A DNA stretch of 64,000 nt from Lanius collurio (taxonomy: Eukaryota > Chordata > Aves > Passeriformes > Laniidae). This document shows, in pieces, positions 10,324-23,829 of this stretch. Positions within the stretch are counted from its first letter, which is position 1, and every line of letters begins with the position of its first letter. A program made the translations under genes and the position numbers. The stretch is taken from positions 57,459,847 through 57,523,846 of the forward strand of contig JACBWW010000003.1 of the NCBI GenBank assembly GCA_020086605.1, in the 5' to 3' direction. The notes beneath the pieces are model-generated. The model worked only from the letters and a program-made list of their open reading frames with translations. It was not told the origin of the DNA and made no database searches.

Positions 10324-12821
10324 CATTACAATGATTCATAGACTTTTAGATACTGAGCTTTCATGAACAAGAAAGTTGGTGGTTATTTTCCAGACAGTGG
10401 TATGCTAAGTTTTTCCACAAGAAACAAGTGATAAAGAGCGATGAAAAACCTGAGAATTTTTTGAGGGGAAATTTTACTCTATAAGAAAAATAAATCTCTC
10501 TTTCCTGAAAAAAGGCCCACAGAAAGCAGAGAACAGCTGGACTGCAGGTTCCTAGGAAACAAAAAATACCTTTATTCTACCAATGTCTATTGGGGAATCC
10601 GGCATTTTTCACCAGGCTGAGATTTATGAAGGGCATTAGAGTTAGTAACCAACAAAGAGCACACAGAGGGACTAGCTTTAATGTACCTGCAGAGGCAAGG
10701 ATTTAACTTTGCTTCCATAATTAATCTAAAAGACAGCACTTCTGGTGGTTCTGAACCCTTCTGACACAATCTAGCCACATTTGTTTAGATCTGACTCAGA
10801 TGTGTGACTATCTGCCACGAAATCATTGGCACCAGTTTTGCAGCACAAACCATGACCTACAGCTTCTATTTCTTTTTCTATTTTTTTTTTTTTAATTGGG
10901 CAAGATCCAAACTTGGAGCAGTTTGACTTCCTGAAAACTGACAAAACTGGATCTTAAATCAATCTGGCTCGAGGGGTAAAAACCTGAGAAACTTCTCAAA
11001 GTCCAGTCTCTGAGAGAAAGAATCAGGGGTACACACTAGATTCATAGTTCTGCCTCTCTGTGCAAAGTAAGCTTAGAATGAGCATAGGTTCTAGAAAAGG
11101 ACTCTTCTCAATGGTATAGAAATAATTCCATATATAGACAAGCACTGAGTAAGCTGTTTATCTTTCCTCAATAAGCCTGTTACTTACTAGTATTTTTCTG
11201 AGTCTGAGGCATGTTAATAGCATGAAGGGGAAACCCCTAATATGTGACAGATTGATTCTATGATATTCCAGAGGATGAGTGAAGTTTTACCATTTGAGAG
11301 TGGGATGTTCACTCATGGAGATCCCAGCAGAGTTGGTTAATTTTTTTTCACCCATTTAAGTCACCACTGCAAAGGTTTTGCTGTGACAGGAGGAGGTAAC
11401 TCACTCTGATCTCATGTTAATATTTGACTACATCACAGTCTGAGTGACCTATTAATTGATCAGTTGCAAACTGCTGAAATGACAAGTTTGCTTATGTGAG
11501 TGTAGAGAAAACAGGGAACCATATTCAGGTCAGGTCTTAAGGTTGTGCAAAGATCCACAGTGGTAGATTATCTGCAGACAGTGTCTAGGGGAATTCTGCA
11601 TGTTGCATGCTGTGATAATTACCAGTCTTAGAAAAATGTCTGAAATTCCTGGAGTCATGGAGTTTTCTACTGCAATGTACAAAATTAAGTGTTCTATTGC
11701 AGCTGTGCAGATTGGTCTTGCTGAAGATGAATACACATTTCTAATGACCCTTATCCAGCTGGTTAAATCTTAGTCCATTAGAAGATGAATTAGAATTGTG
11801 AGGGAGACAAACTAGGTGAGAAGTTTAACTGTGTTGATGCCATAAAGTGAAACTTGATAATGTATAGCATCTTAAAAACAAACAATATAATAAATTGATG
11901 TGCATATGGAAAAATCAGACTAAGTGATTATTCAAGCTAAATTGGTTGGATAACAGCCAAGTGAAAGACATAGAAATAGACACTAAAATGGTATGTTAAG
12001 GTGAAATATCCAAAGATGTGAAAATGTAGTAAGAAATTGTTAACTAATTCAGTTAGAAGTGAAAGTAAATGAGAGATCTTTAACAGTGTTGTCACCTGGC
12101 AGGAGCCAGATGCCAGATGAGAAGAGAAGGTGAGATAGTAAGGGTCTGCCCTTTAAGGTGACAGATAATGGCTTAAATCTGGGAAGAATTTTTCCCCTAA
12201 GGATAATAATTTGTAGTACAGGAGAGAAAATACAACCACATTTGAACTTGTGCCTTTTCTGAATTTTTAGCCATGTACAGAATTTTTACAATATGTAAAA
12301 TACATGTACCATATTTTTAACAATGAACAGGAATTTTAGTGTACTGAAACTTGAGGAACAGTTTGGCAGCTTGGCCTTCCTGACAGCAATGGAGATGATG
12401 GATAAATAACATGTCACTAAGCCAAGGTTGTTTTTCAGAAGGTCTCTACAAGGCTAGTGAGCAGGAAAGATTTTCCACATGGATCATCAAGCAAAGTCTA
12501 GGAAACACTTCCAATGGATTGGTAGAAGATAGCTCTCTTTAGAGACTCACATTGGCTATACAGGGATTTGCTCTTTGATCAAGTAGGGTCTCCTAAACCA
12601 GCAAAGTAAAACTGGTTTTACACACAGATGGAGAGAAGCAAGAACTTGATTGAGGCATTTCAAAGGGATTTCCATGCCTTGACAAGGTTGTGCTTTGTCT
12701 CCTTTGCCTGTTGATACACACTCATCTCAATTACTGTGATAAATTGTTGTTCTGGAATAAAAAGTGTCTTCCATGTAAGTTGTTATCACAGCTGTGCAAA
12801 GAAAAACTTCATTTAAGAAAG

Positions 12822-12823
<2 letters not shown>
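10324..12823. other. Unique AT-rich noncoding sequence
   Basis: Nothing definable was found beyond short T-runs (about 10880-10893). Open frames are all below 70 codons. Confidence 0.5.

Positions 12824-12854
<31 letters not shown>
12824..12854. repeat. (GT)n microsatellite
   Basis: About 15 GT units, ending in an interruption (TATGTG). It is a typical dinucleotide repeat that may be length-polymorphic. Confidence 0.95.
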
Positions 12855-12860
<6 letters not shown>

Positions 12861-15800
12861 AGAATATCCTCTCATGTTGGAATGACTGGATGAGACAACC
12901 TGTGTATGATCAGAAGATACTTACCCAGGCCTAGTCCTGGTGCCACTGAGCTTGGTAGGAGTTTTGCTAATGTGGGAGGACAGAACCAGGTTTTGTGATG
13001 GTTCTCTGGGGTGGGACAGACAAAGTACAGTGGACTGAGTGGTGTTCTGATAATGTGCCACAATGTTTTAATCAAGGGACTTGAATCGTTCTAGGAAAGG
13101 AGATGCCTAGTGAAGGGTGGAGTGCCTCAGATAAATGAGCAACTGAAAGTTGGGATGTTCATTCCCACCTTATCTGAACTAGCCAGATCTCTTTGTTGTG
13201 CAAAATGGGGCTGAAAAGCTTTATAGGATAAGCTTCCTTCTGACATTTGATATTCTCTGCTTCTGCTTCAGCTGCAGGCACAAAATCAGCTTCACACCAG
13301 TGTCCATTCCTCTGCTCTTTGGTTTGGCTCTTTTCTTCACCTCACTTTTTACCATGTGCCAGCTGCTACAGGACACAGTCAGTGGCTACAGCTGCTGTTG
13401 GAACGAAATCCCTTCACATCCCAGCACCTTCTCTTATAACTCCGAGTGGGGTTAATGGCTTGTAAATCAATAACAGAAAATTTAGGCAACGTTGCCTTTG
13501 TGGGTGCAAGGAATTGCATCTAAACATGGGGAATTATTAAGATGCTGAAGGAAGTGAAGCAAGATGAGTTCAGTTCTGTCCTGTAGCTGCTGCATCACTG
13601 TGACACAACATTTCTGTGTACTTCAGAATCCTAAAAGCATTTTCTTTCCACTGAAATTAGATGTGGCATCATTAGTAAGCAAAGTAGGCAGTTCAATATT
13701 AGCTAATATAAATTTTTAGGCTAATCTCAGTTTTATTCTGTGGGTATCAGTTGTGCAACAGATGTTCTGGTACAGGTTTTCTCTTGGTTTGTGTTTCGAG
13801 GATATTTAAGAAACAGGTCTGGATATGCAATCTTATTCTGAAGTTTAAAAGTTAGGGCTTTTACATGTATAGATGTCTGATTTATGGGATTAAACAGTTC
13901 TTAGAGGATTAAATGACATAACCTAAAGCAAGAAATAGAAGTCCAGTGAAAACAGAAATAAAAATATTTTATTTCTGGAAGATGTCTGGATGAAATTTAT
14001 TTGAAGAATAAATTTCCAGCATTTGCAGAAGGGTCACTAGTGTCACTTTTTCACTGAAACTCAACTGAAATGTTTTGATCTTCAATGGCTGAAAACTGAG
14101 CTTTTTTAGCAAGTGTACTGTTGACAGAATTCCTGTGCTAGGTTGGAAACTTTTTGTCTGTTAGATTTTGCACTTTCTGATGAAGGGTCGTGCTCTTCTG
14201 CAGAAGGCTGATTCCTTTTATAAAAGTAGGCTGTTTACCTGAAAACGTATTTTTGTTTTAAAAAAGTTTGATGTGCCCAGGGTCAAGATCTGCTATAAGA
14301 TCTCATCCTTCCTCATGCTTGACTCTTTGCAGCACCATGCTTCTGGGTTTCCAAAAGGAGCAAAAACTGCAGGGCCACTTTTTATGGCTGTTTGGAGAGG
14401 GGTTTACTTAGCTCTCTACACTATCAAATGACTCAAGGAATCACCATATGTCAGATTAGATCAGCTCAAAAATTACAGCCAGGAAACTGCTGATAGCTTT
14501 TTTGGAGTTCCATGAAAGTTTACATAATTGTCATTGCATGTCATTTGGTTTAGCAGCTGCAGGAAGATCCTGCTCTCCAATAAACAGAGATAATTGATTA
14601 ATAAACTGTATCTGCAGCCACCAGAGTTTATTCAATGCATAGAGATCTGTGTAACCAGGTCTGGAGTTCTGCTCCTGAAGATACTATTTACACATTCATT
14701 TAATATAAAGTCCATATCTGGTCAGAAAAATTGTGGTAAATCATTTAAAGACCCCAAACTGATTAGGCCACATGTACATGTTCATAGCATTAACATTTCA
14801 GAGTGAGCCCAATTAAATTTGTGGCAAAATTTGGTTTGGTGTTTGTATGATGTAGGGCTAGAGGGGATGGGAAAGTTGCTGAGATCAGTCCCTCTGCTCA
14901 ATTCACAAATTTCCAAAATTTACTATGTAAAATCTCCCAGCTTTTCTAAGGTTTTCAAAAACTTCTTCTTCTGTTGATTAGAGAACCCCTATTCTCCTTT
15001 AAGGGTATTCACAGGCAGCTAGCTTCTTTTATTAGCCAAGACTCATCCCATTGCTTGAGTAATTTTTCCAAGGAGTTTATCATTATGGGTTATTTACATA
15101 CAGCAAACACTTTCTGTGTCAGCCTCTGTCTGCTGAAGCTAAACAAAACTTGTGCACCTTGTCTCCTCTCCTTAAATGGGCTCTGAGTGTCTCTGGTCAG
15201 TTTACCAGCTTCCTCTGCACATATTTCCCTGTGGATTCAGCTTTCTTGCAAAGGAATGGCCAGAATCACACAGGATGGGTTTTTCCAGGGCTGTGCACTT
15301 TCCCATTGCCCTCATCTGGCAAACTCCTCTAAGCACAGGTTGCCAATATGCCTCAGCTGTTTCCAAGAGCTAATTTTGGGGGTGGATGTATCCCAGAGGA
15401 AGGCAGCCCCACCAAGCAGGCTCTGAATCTTCCTCCCCAGGCAGGGCCTGGGATACTTCAGTGAATGTCTTCATTTTATGACTTTTTAGAAGTGAGAGGC
15501 AAGATCTCGAAGGCCATGACCCTGGGGGAAAGGAGTGCTCTATCTCCTGCCCGTGACTGGCCCAGGGTGGTGGTGTTTGCAAAACCCAGTTTTTATGGGG
15601 CTTTTGTGACATGATGGAAGCCAGGCTGGGTGGGTGGAGGGTGCAGGTACAGTCCCGGGTTGTTGTGTACCCAGTGAGGAGCAAGACCCTGAAATAAATC
15701 ACCTGGGCTCCAGCAAAGTCGATGTGGATGTTTATACCAGCCAGTGATCTGGCCCCTGGGCTTAAGGTTACTCTGCAGAAATAATATATTTTCCTTTTTC

Positions 15801-18137
15801 TTCTGGAATTTTAGTGGATGTTGTGCATAAAGAAGAATGATAGTGTAACTTCAAATAAATATTTCCGACATTTTTTTCTCTTCCCCTTCCCCCCCTTTTC
15901 TCCTTGCCTCAGCTCTTTGTATTAGACAACAATTATTAGAAAACAGCTGTATTAGAAAACAAGCCAGTCACTGGTCTGTTTGGCTCCCTGTCTTAGTTTT
16001 CAGTGTCCAGGCTGGCTCCCACAATAGGGCTGGTGGCTGTACACCCATTACAGCCCACCAGTCCTTCCCTGCTGAAGCTGTGTGTCCTCTGCAATCCTCT
16101 GCTGCCAGGTTTGGCTGCCAATGCGTGAAGGTCAGGAAAATATGCTCTCAGTTCAGTCAGGCAATGTAAGATGTCCCAGGCTTTTGAAGAAAGCCTTTAA
16201 AGTAGCACAAAAAAAAAAAAAACAAACAGCTGTGCAGTTATAATGACACTTTCTGATATTCCCTTAATATCTCATCATCTTCTGAGTTTTCCAAAGGTAT
16301 CAATAGTAATTAAAAAAAACCCAGAAAATCTTCAAAACTATCTGCTTACAGCAGATTCAGTGTGTTTAAAACATCCATGAAGTTTATGGTTTAGATATAT
16401 TCTATAAACCTGTGGAGTACATATGAAATTGGTAATCAAAATATAGCTTTCTTTCAGATGCTTTTTAAAAGAAACAAAGGAATTGTTCAAAATCTCATTT
16501 AAAAATGCACCTACAAGTATAAAATATGTATTATTAAAATGTTTTTATATATGTATTCCTCACAGGAAGGATTCTGCACTGACAGGGAAGGAAATTGATG
16601 CAAACTGTGCTCAGAAATCCCTTTTGATAAAGTCCTGAATCACTGCAGAGTAAGAAAAGACATCCAGTTATTTAGTGTGTTGGGGTTGGGCCCATTCTTT
16701 TGCTGTCATATACTGCTAAGTTTCCCAGTTATGAAAGATGGTCATTAGTAAATGTCCATGAATAATTTTCCTTCAAGGAAAAGAAAGAAGAAAAATTGGT
16801 CAGAATAAAACAGTTTAACAACTTGAGTTGAATTTATGGGATCAAGCTGAAAGAATTTCCTTTAAATATTGCAACATTTCTTTCTAGGAGTTATCTATTG
16901 CAAACATTTTGACTTTTCAGTTGAATGTGGTGTTTCAGTTTAGAAATTAACCCTGAAAAGAACTCTGAAAAGGAGGAGATAATGCCAAAAACTATTTCAG
17001 TTTAAATAAAGTTTTTTGTGATTAATACAAATTAGTTTTTTTCAGATACATTTGGATTTTTTTTCTTTTTTGATCAATTGAAATGTGTAACTAATGCTCT
17101 GGAAAAGGTAAAAACTGCCCAAGTTTAATGACTAGTACTTCCTTGAGTAAAAATCTGGGAGATGAATCTTCAAAGTTTTCCTTAAGTTATTAGGCATAGT
17201 GTACTCTCATGTTATTCCCAAAGCAGTTTAGCAGATGTACAAAAAATATTTGATCAGTTCATGTGAAAAAATCAAATTATGAGTGCAATAAGGCATAGAT
17301 TTACTGTGTTTTACATGTCCATTAGTCTGTACCTTGACAGTACCCCAGACATGTGCATGTAAGGATTAATCTGTGGATGTATTTTACCATATTTATTTAT
17401 GGAGAAAATTTGTGCCTTAGTTTGGACATAATTTTCCCAAACATTTAGAGATGGAGGGATTGTTTATCTTATTTTGTTGTTTCACAATTGTTTCTGATTT
17501 TTTACATGCTCCTGGAACAGTAGCCTTCCTTATTCCTTCAGGCTCCTCATGGTGGGGTCCTATTCAACCAAAATTCAGGTGGCTTCATCTTTCCTAGTTG
17601 TTTCTGCTTTCTGATGGCTTGATGAAATATATGTAAAAGCAAACCATTACCTCAGTGTTTCCTCTCCCTGTGGCCATGCTATGGATAAACACCAAAACCC
17701 ATCTCTTCACACTTTGTGGAGGGGGTAACATAAGAAGAGATGAGCCATAAAATTGCCCTGTAAGGAGCTGGCAGTTGGTTGGCTTTGATGCCAGAGGGGC
17801 CCAGGTACCATCACACTGACTGTTCTTCCAGGGGAACGTGCCTGCACTGAGGGCTGGTAACAGAGTCTGGCCTGTGTCTGAATGCACAGGGAACAGAGGG
17901 CTCAAAGGTCATTTATTTGAGCATGCAAGGCCCTGCTGTTCTTTCCTTGTCCTGATGTGAACCTCTGATTACTGTGTCGCATGCTTTGAAGCTGATTAAC
18001 TTCTTCAGTTACCCTGTGCCCATGTCCATGCAGGTGTGTGTGTGGGAGCACTGCTCCTGCAGTCAGCCTGCCTCGTGTGTTTGGGGACACGGAGGTTTGT
18101 GTGACAGCATCTCAGATTGGCATGGGGGCATTTTGTG
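12855..18137. other. Unique noncoding sequence, no gene recognised
   Basis: The largest frames (110 codons at 15370-15702 minus, 103 codons at 17594-17905 minus) have no domain resemblance. The 15.15-15.7 kb stretch is GC-richer and hence opens several frames on both strands. A 15-A run occurs near 16208. Confidence 0.5.
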
Positions 18138-18217
18138 GGGCCCCTGCTCATAGTAGAGGGGTTGGAACTAGGTGGTTTTTAAGGTCCTTTTGACCCCAAA
18201 CCATTCTATGATTCTTT
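18138..18217 (+). mobile_element. CR1 LINE 3' end fragment
   Basis: The string 'cctgctcatagtagaggggttggaactaggtgg...aaggtcc...cccaaaccattctatgattct' is the diagnostic 3' terminus of avian CR1, including the ATTCTATGATTCT tail repeat, in sense orientation. Only the last ~80 bases are present, a 5'-truncated copy typical of target-primed reverse transcription. There is no coding content. Confidence 0.92.
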
Positions 18218-21200
18218 GGTATTTAAAGAGCTACTGTAAGAAAACATCTTAGTTGATGCAGGGGAAGGAATGGCCTTCTTATAAGCACCTGAATATTCTT
18301 GCTTTGGGAGCTCTCTCATCTCCTAATTCTTCAGTGATGGGAGGAGAGGCAGGTCCTTCACCCACGACAAGAGGAGAGGTTTCCTCACTACCTGCTATGG
18401 GTGGCAGCCTGAGGTGGGGACAGGAACAGCCCACACCCAGCCCCTTCCCCTGCCATCAATAACTCCATCCCATTAGGGGTGCCCCAGTCTCCCTTGTAGA
18501 TCTAAGAACAACTGGGCTTTAGCTTACAGCCCTGTGGGAATATTGTCTCACTGTGAGACCCCCAGAGCGAGACAAAGCCAGGCATTGTCTCTCAGGAAAG
18601 CCTGGCTCCCTGCCGTGCTCCTGCTCTGCCTACATGGGAAAGCTTTAGCCTGATGTTAGCTAATGCTGCTTGCAAACTGCACAGGCTGAGCTGTGCCAGC
18701 TGCTGCCCCAGAGGAGCAACACAAGCCTTCATTCCTCTTTCCACTCACCTTTCCTGTAAAGCTTTTGCTTTTGAGATCAGAAACTCAGTGACCTTGGCAG
18801 AGAGGGAAGTGGAAAATGGGTTTAGTTGGAAGATATTACTCAAAAATACTGTTCAGGGCGCAGATATCTTCCCCTGGGGATTACAGAGCGAGCAATGCTA
18901 AAATCAGTGTGTCAAGATGTCACCGAGCATGCACTGGAGAAACTTTACACGGCACAATGAGAGTGCTGCAGTTGGGGCTCCAAGTAAAAAGAAATGTTCT
19001 GATTCAATCAATGTCCCTTCCTTTATCCTACTGCCTGCTCCTCGTTCAGCAGGAAGCCTATTTCATTCCTTTTACTGCTGCTGTGCTCTTTACTGCTTCC
19101 CTCTCCATGAGCATCTATCACAGAGCCATTCCCATCCTCTGGCTCCGATAGCTAACAGGCACCTGTCACCAGACGGGGCTCTGATGACGCTCCATTGATC
19201 ACGCAGAAGGAAATGGTTATTGAGTGGGTGGCAATCATCCTTTTACCTCTCCCTGGAGCCAGAGTGCATCAGTGCTTCCCAGCATTAGGCAGAAGCCTCT
19301 TAGAAAGAATTTTTTGCAGACACATTTCCTCACGTGTAAGGCTGTCATGGTCGTGCTGAGTCACAGGGCTCAAGGGACACAGTTTCAATTTCTTGCTAAA
19401 TTTCACTTTGAACTTAGGGCCAAAGGAAAGTAGAAAAAAGATGGTGCCGGTGGTCAGCATCCTCTGGGAGGTTCTGCTTTTCAAGTCAAACCTACTACTG
19501 AGATCAGGGGAAACAGTCCTGCTGATGCTAAAGGTTTCTGTCACCCCTCTCCACCTTTGCAAACACACATCTAAACTGAGGTAGACTGCAGAAACACATT
19601 AGCCAGCATTACTGGAGGAAAGAAGCCCCACTGCAGATGTTCAGTGGGAAATAAATAATTGGGATTAAATCTGAGTTGATACTATATACTGGTATAATCC
19701 CAGCATTTGCTGGAAAAATTTGAATTTTCAGTCTGAAAGAAGAGAAAGACAAAACATTAAGAAGAAACAGATCCTCTGGCTTCCTTACTAGAGTAGGGAG
19801 TAAACGACAGCCTGTATGTCCTGATCCTAAGTGGTATTTGGGTAGCTATTTTCTTTAATTCCCATTAGTGTTAGCAGATAATTGGACTAGAAGAGGTAGA
19901 CTTCAGCCAACAGGACTCAGAAGGCCTCAAGAGGCTGCGGGGCTGGCAGGCACAAGGCATCTGGTTCTGGGCTGCACACACATAGCACTTCACATCTACC
20001 CACACATGCATTTCTGAATTGATTTGCAGACATTTTAAAACGACCTTTTGAATTTTCTAATTGGTTTTTAATCAAGCCCTGCCTTGGTTTGATACTGTGT
20101 GGCATATTGGACGATGCACACCTCACTCTTTAAGGCCATAGACTTGGATCCGCTGAAGTTTTTCTGCATCAGAACTCTGTGGTTTCTAACTAGTGCTGGC
20201 AAATCAGATGAACAGTGAGGCCACAGCACTCAGCAGCACCAACTCCTCATGGCTGCTCTGCTGCACAGGGGAGGTCCTGAAACAAAGTGTGACAGCTCAC
20301 TTCAAAATGCCATGCAAGAAACTGGTGGTTCACACGCTGATTGATAACCAGCTGCAATGTCCCAGCTGTCTGGGCAGTGAGAACAGCTGGCTGTGTCACC
20401 TCTGCTGCTGGACAGCGTGGAGCCATTCCCACTTGCCAGTTGGAGCTTGAGGTCCTGCACCACAGCAGGACTTAACTGTCAGCCTCATCCTATGGTCTAA
20501 CTCTACAGAAATCCTCAGCTTCTATACCCATCATCTCTGCTGCATGTGACAGTGTATTTTGTCTCAGTTGTGTTTGCACTTTTCCTGCTGATTTTCATTT
20601 GTGTTGTCTGTTGAGCCAGCTGGGAAGGTGTGGGCTTTGCTTTTGGATTTGGTACTGCTACTAGCAAGAGCATGGCAATAACTCAAAATGAGTGATTTAT
20701 TTCATGAAGCTCCCCATTTTCTGTTCACAAATGGTTCACGAACAGAGTGCAAAATTCCCTGATGTGGCCATTAGCAAACGTAATTTGCAAATTTCTTTTG
20801 GAAAGTAACTCTTGATCTGCAGGGGATCATTCAAATTATCATTCGTGTTACTATTGCAGACGTGATGTGTGCAGTAAAGTGTGTAACTTACCAACATATG
20901 TAACTAACTTAACGACTCAAAGCATTTGAATTCCAACCAAGTACTATAGCTGATTCCAGAATAAGCTATTGGAACAGTGTTGGTCATCTGAATGGTTGCT
21001 TGGTCTGAAGAAAGGAACTGTGGCAGAGAAAAGAATCCTTAGGTAGTCCATACTTGGTGTCTTCTCCGTCCCTGAGCAAGAATTTTGTACCCTTGAGCTG
21101 GTCCCCCTCAAAGGGTGGGGGGGTTCAGTAGCATTAGCAGCAGCAAGCAGCAGCTTTGTTTTTGTACCACAAATGGATGGAGATCAGAAGCAGAGAGGAA

Positions 21201-22799
21201 GAAAAGAGAGGTTGGTTAAGTACCTGTGGTTCTTGTTGGAAGAGAAAGTGATGTCCTGCTCCATATTTCTAGAAGAAAGACTCTGGTAGGCCACCCTAAA
21301 CACAACACAGATAAAAAAAATCCCTAATATGTTCTGTCAAGAATTTTAGTCCTTCAGTAAGAGGAGGGGAATGTCTATATCAGCCAAGCTGGTGTTTGTG
21401 ACCAGGGGCCACAGCAGTTTACCTGACTTATCAGACTAAAGTCTACATCACTTCTGAAAATTTTTTCCCCTCTCCTTGAGTTCCTGTGGGAACATTGCTG
21501 GAATTTATGGAGTTTTGTGCATCCACCCACACCTTTAGATAAGCATGCTTTAAATTACTGCAAAATAGTTGTTACAAGTGATGGCAAGATATCAGGATTC
21601 CTGATTTCCTCAATTTGCAAATTCAAGCAATTGTTTCTTCCTCTAACAAGTAATAAGTAGGATCACAAAGGTATTCTGTATCAAAAGGCTTTTCATTCTG
21701 CCTTGGCTTTTAGACAGCTTCCGATCCAGATCTACTATAGATATCTCATTTTGGCTACTATTGGAAGCTCCCTGCAGCGTGCAATAAACATTCACTTCAT
21801 ATCACACATCTCTCCCTGACAAGCAAATCCCTTGCATATCAATGTGGCCCTGTGAAGAGACTTTGCTTTTTTACATTCCTTCCACTCCCAGCTGTTAATT
21901 TGCACTGACTAGATAGCAGGGGGTCCCACTCTGCCCCAGAGACATGCTTGCGACTTTCACCGACTTTAATAGGATTTGCATGAACATACACGCAGTCACT
22001 CCCTCAGCAGAATTCAGACGAGCTGGCTAGAAATTTCAAAGTCATCAACGATTTTAAACAGCCAGTTTTTCTTACCTTTAATGGGGATGAAATGTTCAAA
22101 GCTTAGGTAACTGTTAAAAACCATGGAGTTCATAATAACAAACGAGGTTTAGTCATACTGTCTCTTCCGTAAAGCAAACTGCCTTGTCTGCACTCACTGT
22201 CAGCAAGAAAAAAAAATTAAATGAGGGTAGAAATTGGTCTTTCACTTATAGAGATTTCATTTGAAATGAATTGTAAAACGTTCATAGGTTTGGTTACTGC
22301 AAGTGTGAATTACTTCGACAAATATTTTGACAGACCTGCAGAGGACTGAAAACACCTTTTCCTGCCACCATTGTTTGTAAAAAATGATTTATGTGTGCTA
22401 CTGATAACTCCTATTTCAGATTAACACTGAACTACTTTAGATTAAAAGTGTAGTAGAATACTAAACTGGGAGGAAACGTAAGGATATTATGTATATGTAT
22501 GGCATTCTGTGTCTGATTTCTTTTATCCATTTGAGGCATAATCAGCAGTTATTAAAGTTATTTTAATACACAGTGGAACTGACAAAGGCATCTAAACAGT
22601 TGGATATTCAATTCCCAAAACTTTCAGAGAATATATGTGCCAAGAATACACTCAAGGAATGGGCTGGTATTTGAGAGTATTTTAGGCCCCAATTCATTCC
22701 AGAAAGCGGAAAGCACTTACATGTTTTTTAAAAGTCCATTTTTCAAAGATAGCATTTGATATCTCTGGTGCCTCAATTCTGGTTTGCCTGTCCCCCTAG
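18218..22799. other. Unique noncoding sequence
   Basis: No exon is supported. Overlapping frames at 18653-19198 and 19224-19584 lack any recognisable family. AGC-rich triplets occur near 21131-21155. Parts of 18.9-19.2 and 21.7-22.2 kb lack repeat signatures and read like candidate conserved noncoding DNA, but conservation cannot be measured from one sequence. Confidence 0.45.
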
Positions 22800-23400
22800 A
22801 ACAGCATGGGGCTTCTGATGGATCTGATACACACAGGCAGTGCAAAAGAACATGATTAGCTGTTTGTTTTTTAAATATTAACCAAGTCTTCACTGTTCCA
22901 ATTAAAATTTATCAAATTAAGCAAATTGCTTGGGGATTGGAAAGAGAAAAAAACCCCTTCACTTAATTATTTAGCCAATATTTACTGAGTATGAGTGTAT
23001 TATTAACACAGCAAAGGAGGCTATTAATTATTATTCACAGCATTTCTAATAAAAAAAGATGGCATCTGCTATTTCTGTAAAAGAAATATTGTCACTAATA
23101 ATCCATTCTAAATTGTAAATGCGATATAATAAACTGGATGTGTCATTTCTCCGTTCTGTACTGACATGCTATATGAGGGAGCTGAGCTTTTTTCGGGGCT
23201 GTGTCAAAAGGCTTTTGTTGGTGACCTTTAATCAGCTAGTATCCAATTATGCAGAAGTCTAATGGCATATTTGTGTATCTGCAATGTATTTTTCACTAGC
23301 CAACTGTGCTATAATATCATCTTCTTTTTACTCATTTTATGATGAGAGGCAGCAAAACTAGAATGAAGAAATCAAACAGGATGCTATTTTCTTTGCTACG
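22800..23400. other. Candidate conserved noncoding block (unproven)
   Basis: An AT-rich, repeat-free stretch with several homeodomain-type TAAT/ATTA cores (for example around 22960-23040 and 23090-23130), no long open frame and no sign of transposon decay. Such composition is common in developmental enhancers. This is inference from composition only. Confidence 0.25.
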
Positions 23401-23829
23401 TGAAAAAAAATTTAATGTGCCATTTATTGCATACTTTACATATACAATCTATTTATTGAGGCAGAGGAAGTGAGAGGAAAGATATTCTGAGGTAAAGACT
23501 CTTGAACTGGTCTTGTTAAGGTCAGCCTTCAATTTTCTGCTTGATTTTAGATGCCTCCTGTGAACTTTGGTTAATCATCCATGACCTGTGTCCCTGAAAT
23601 CCACAGTGTGTCATGGAAAGAAAAGATGGATAAATGGAACAGTTTGAAATCTTTTAGGCTATCTGTCTATTCCGTGTTAGGATCACCTCCACCTAAGCTA
23701 CTTCTGGCAAATGTCTGTCAAAGTAATTTTTTAATGTTGGATTTCTTGCTACAATTAAAATCCATATTTCTTCCTAGCCTCAGCATCTAAGAAGAGCTTA
23801 TTCCTTTTGTCCCTCAAGCATATCAAGAA
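23401..23829. other. Unique noncoding sequence flanking the CR1 fossil
   Basis: One 69-codon frame (23581-23790) has no family resemblance. Nothing else was seen. Confidence 0.5.

Noticed and set aside
13467..13500. GGCAACGTTGCC palindrome as a regulatory site
   Set aside because: A 12-base perfect palindrome alone is weak evidence, and no supporting sites surround it.
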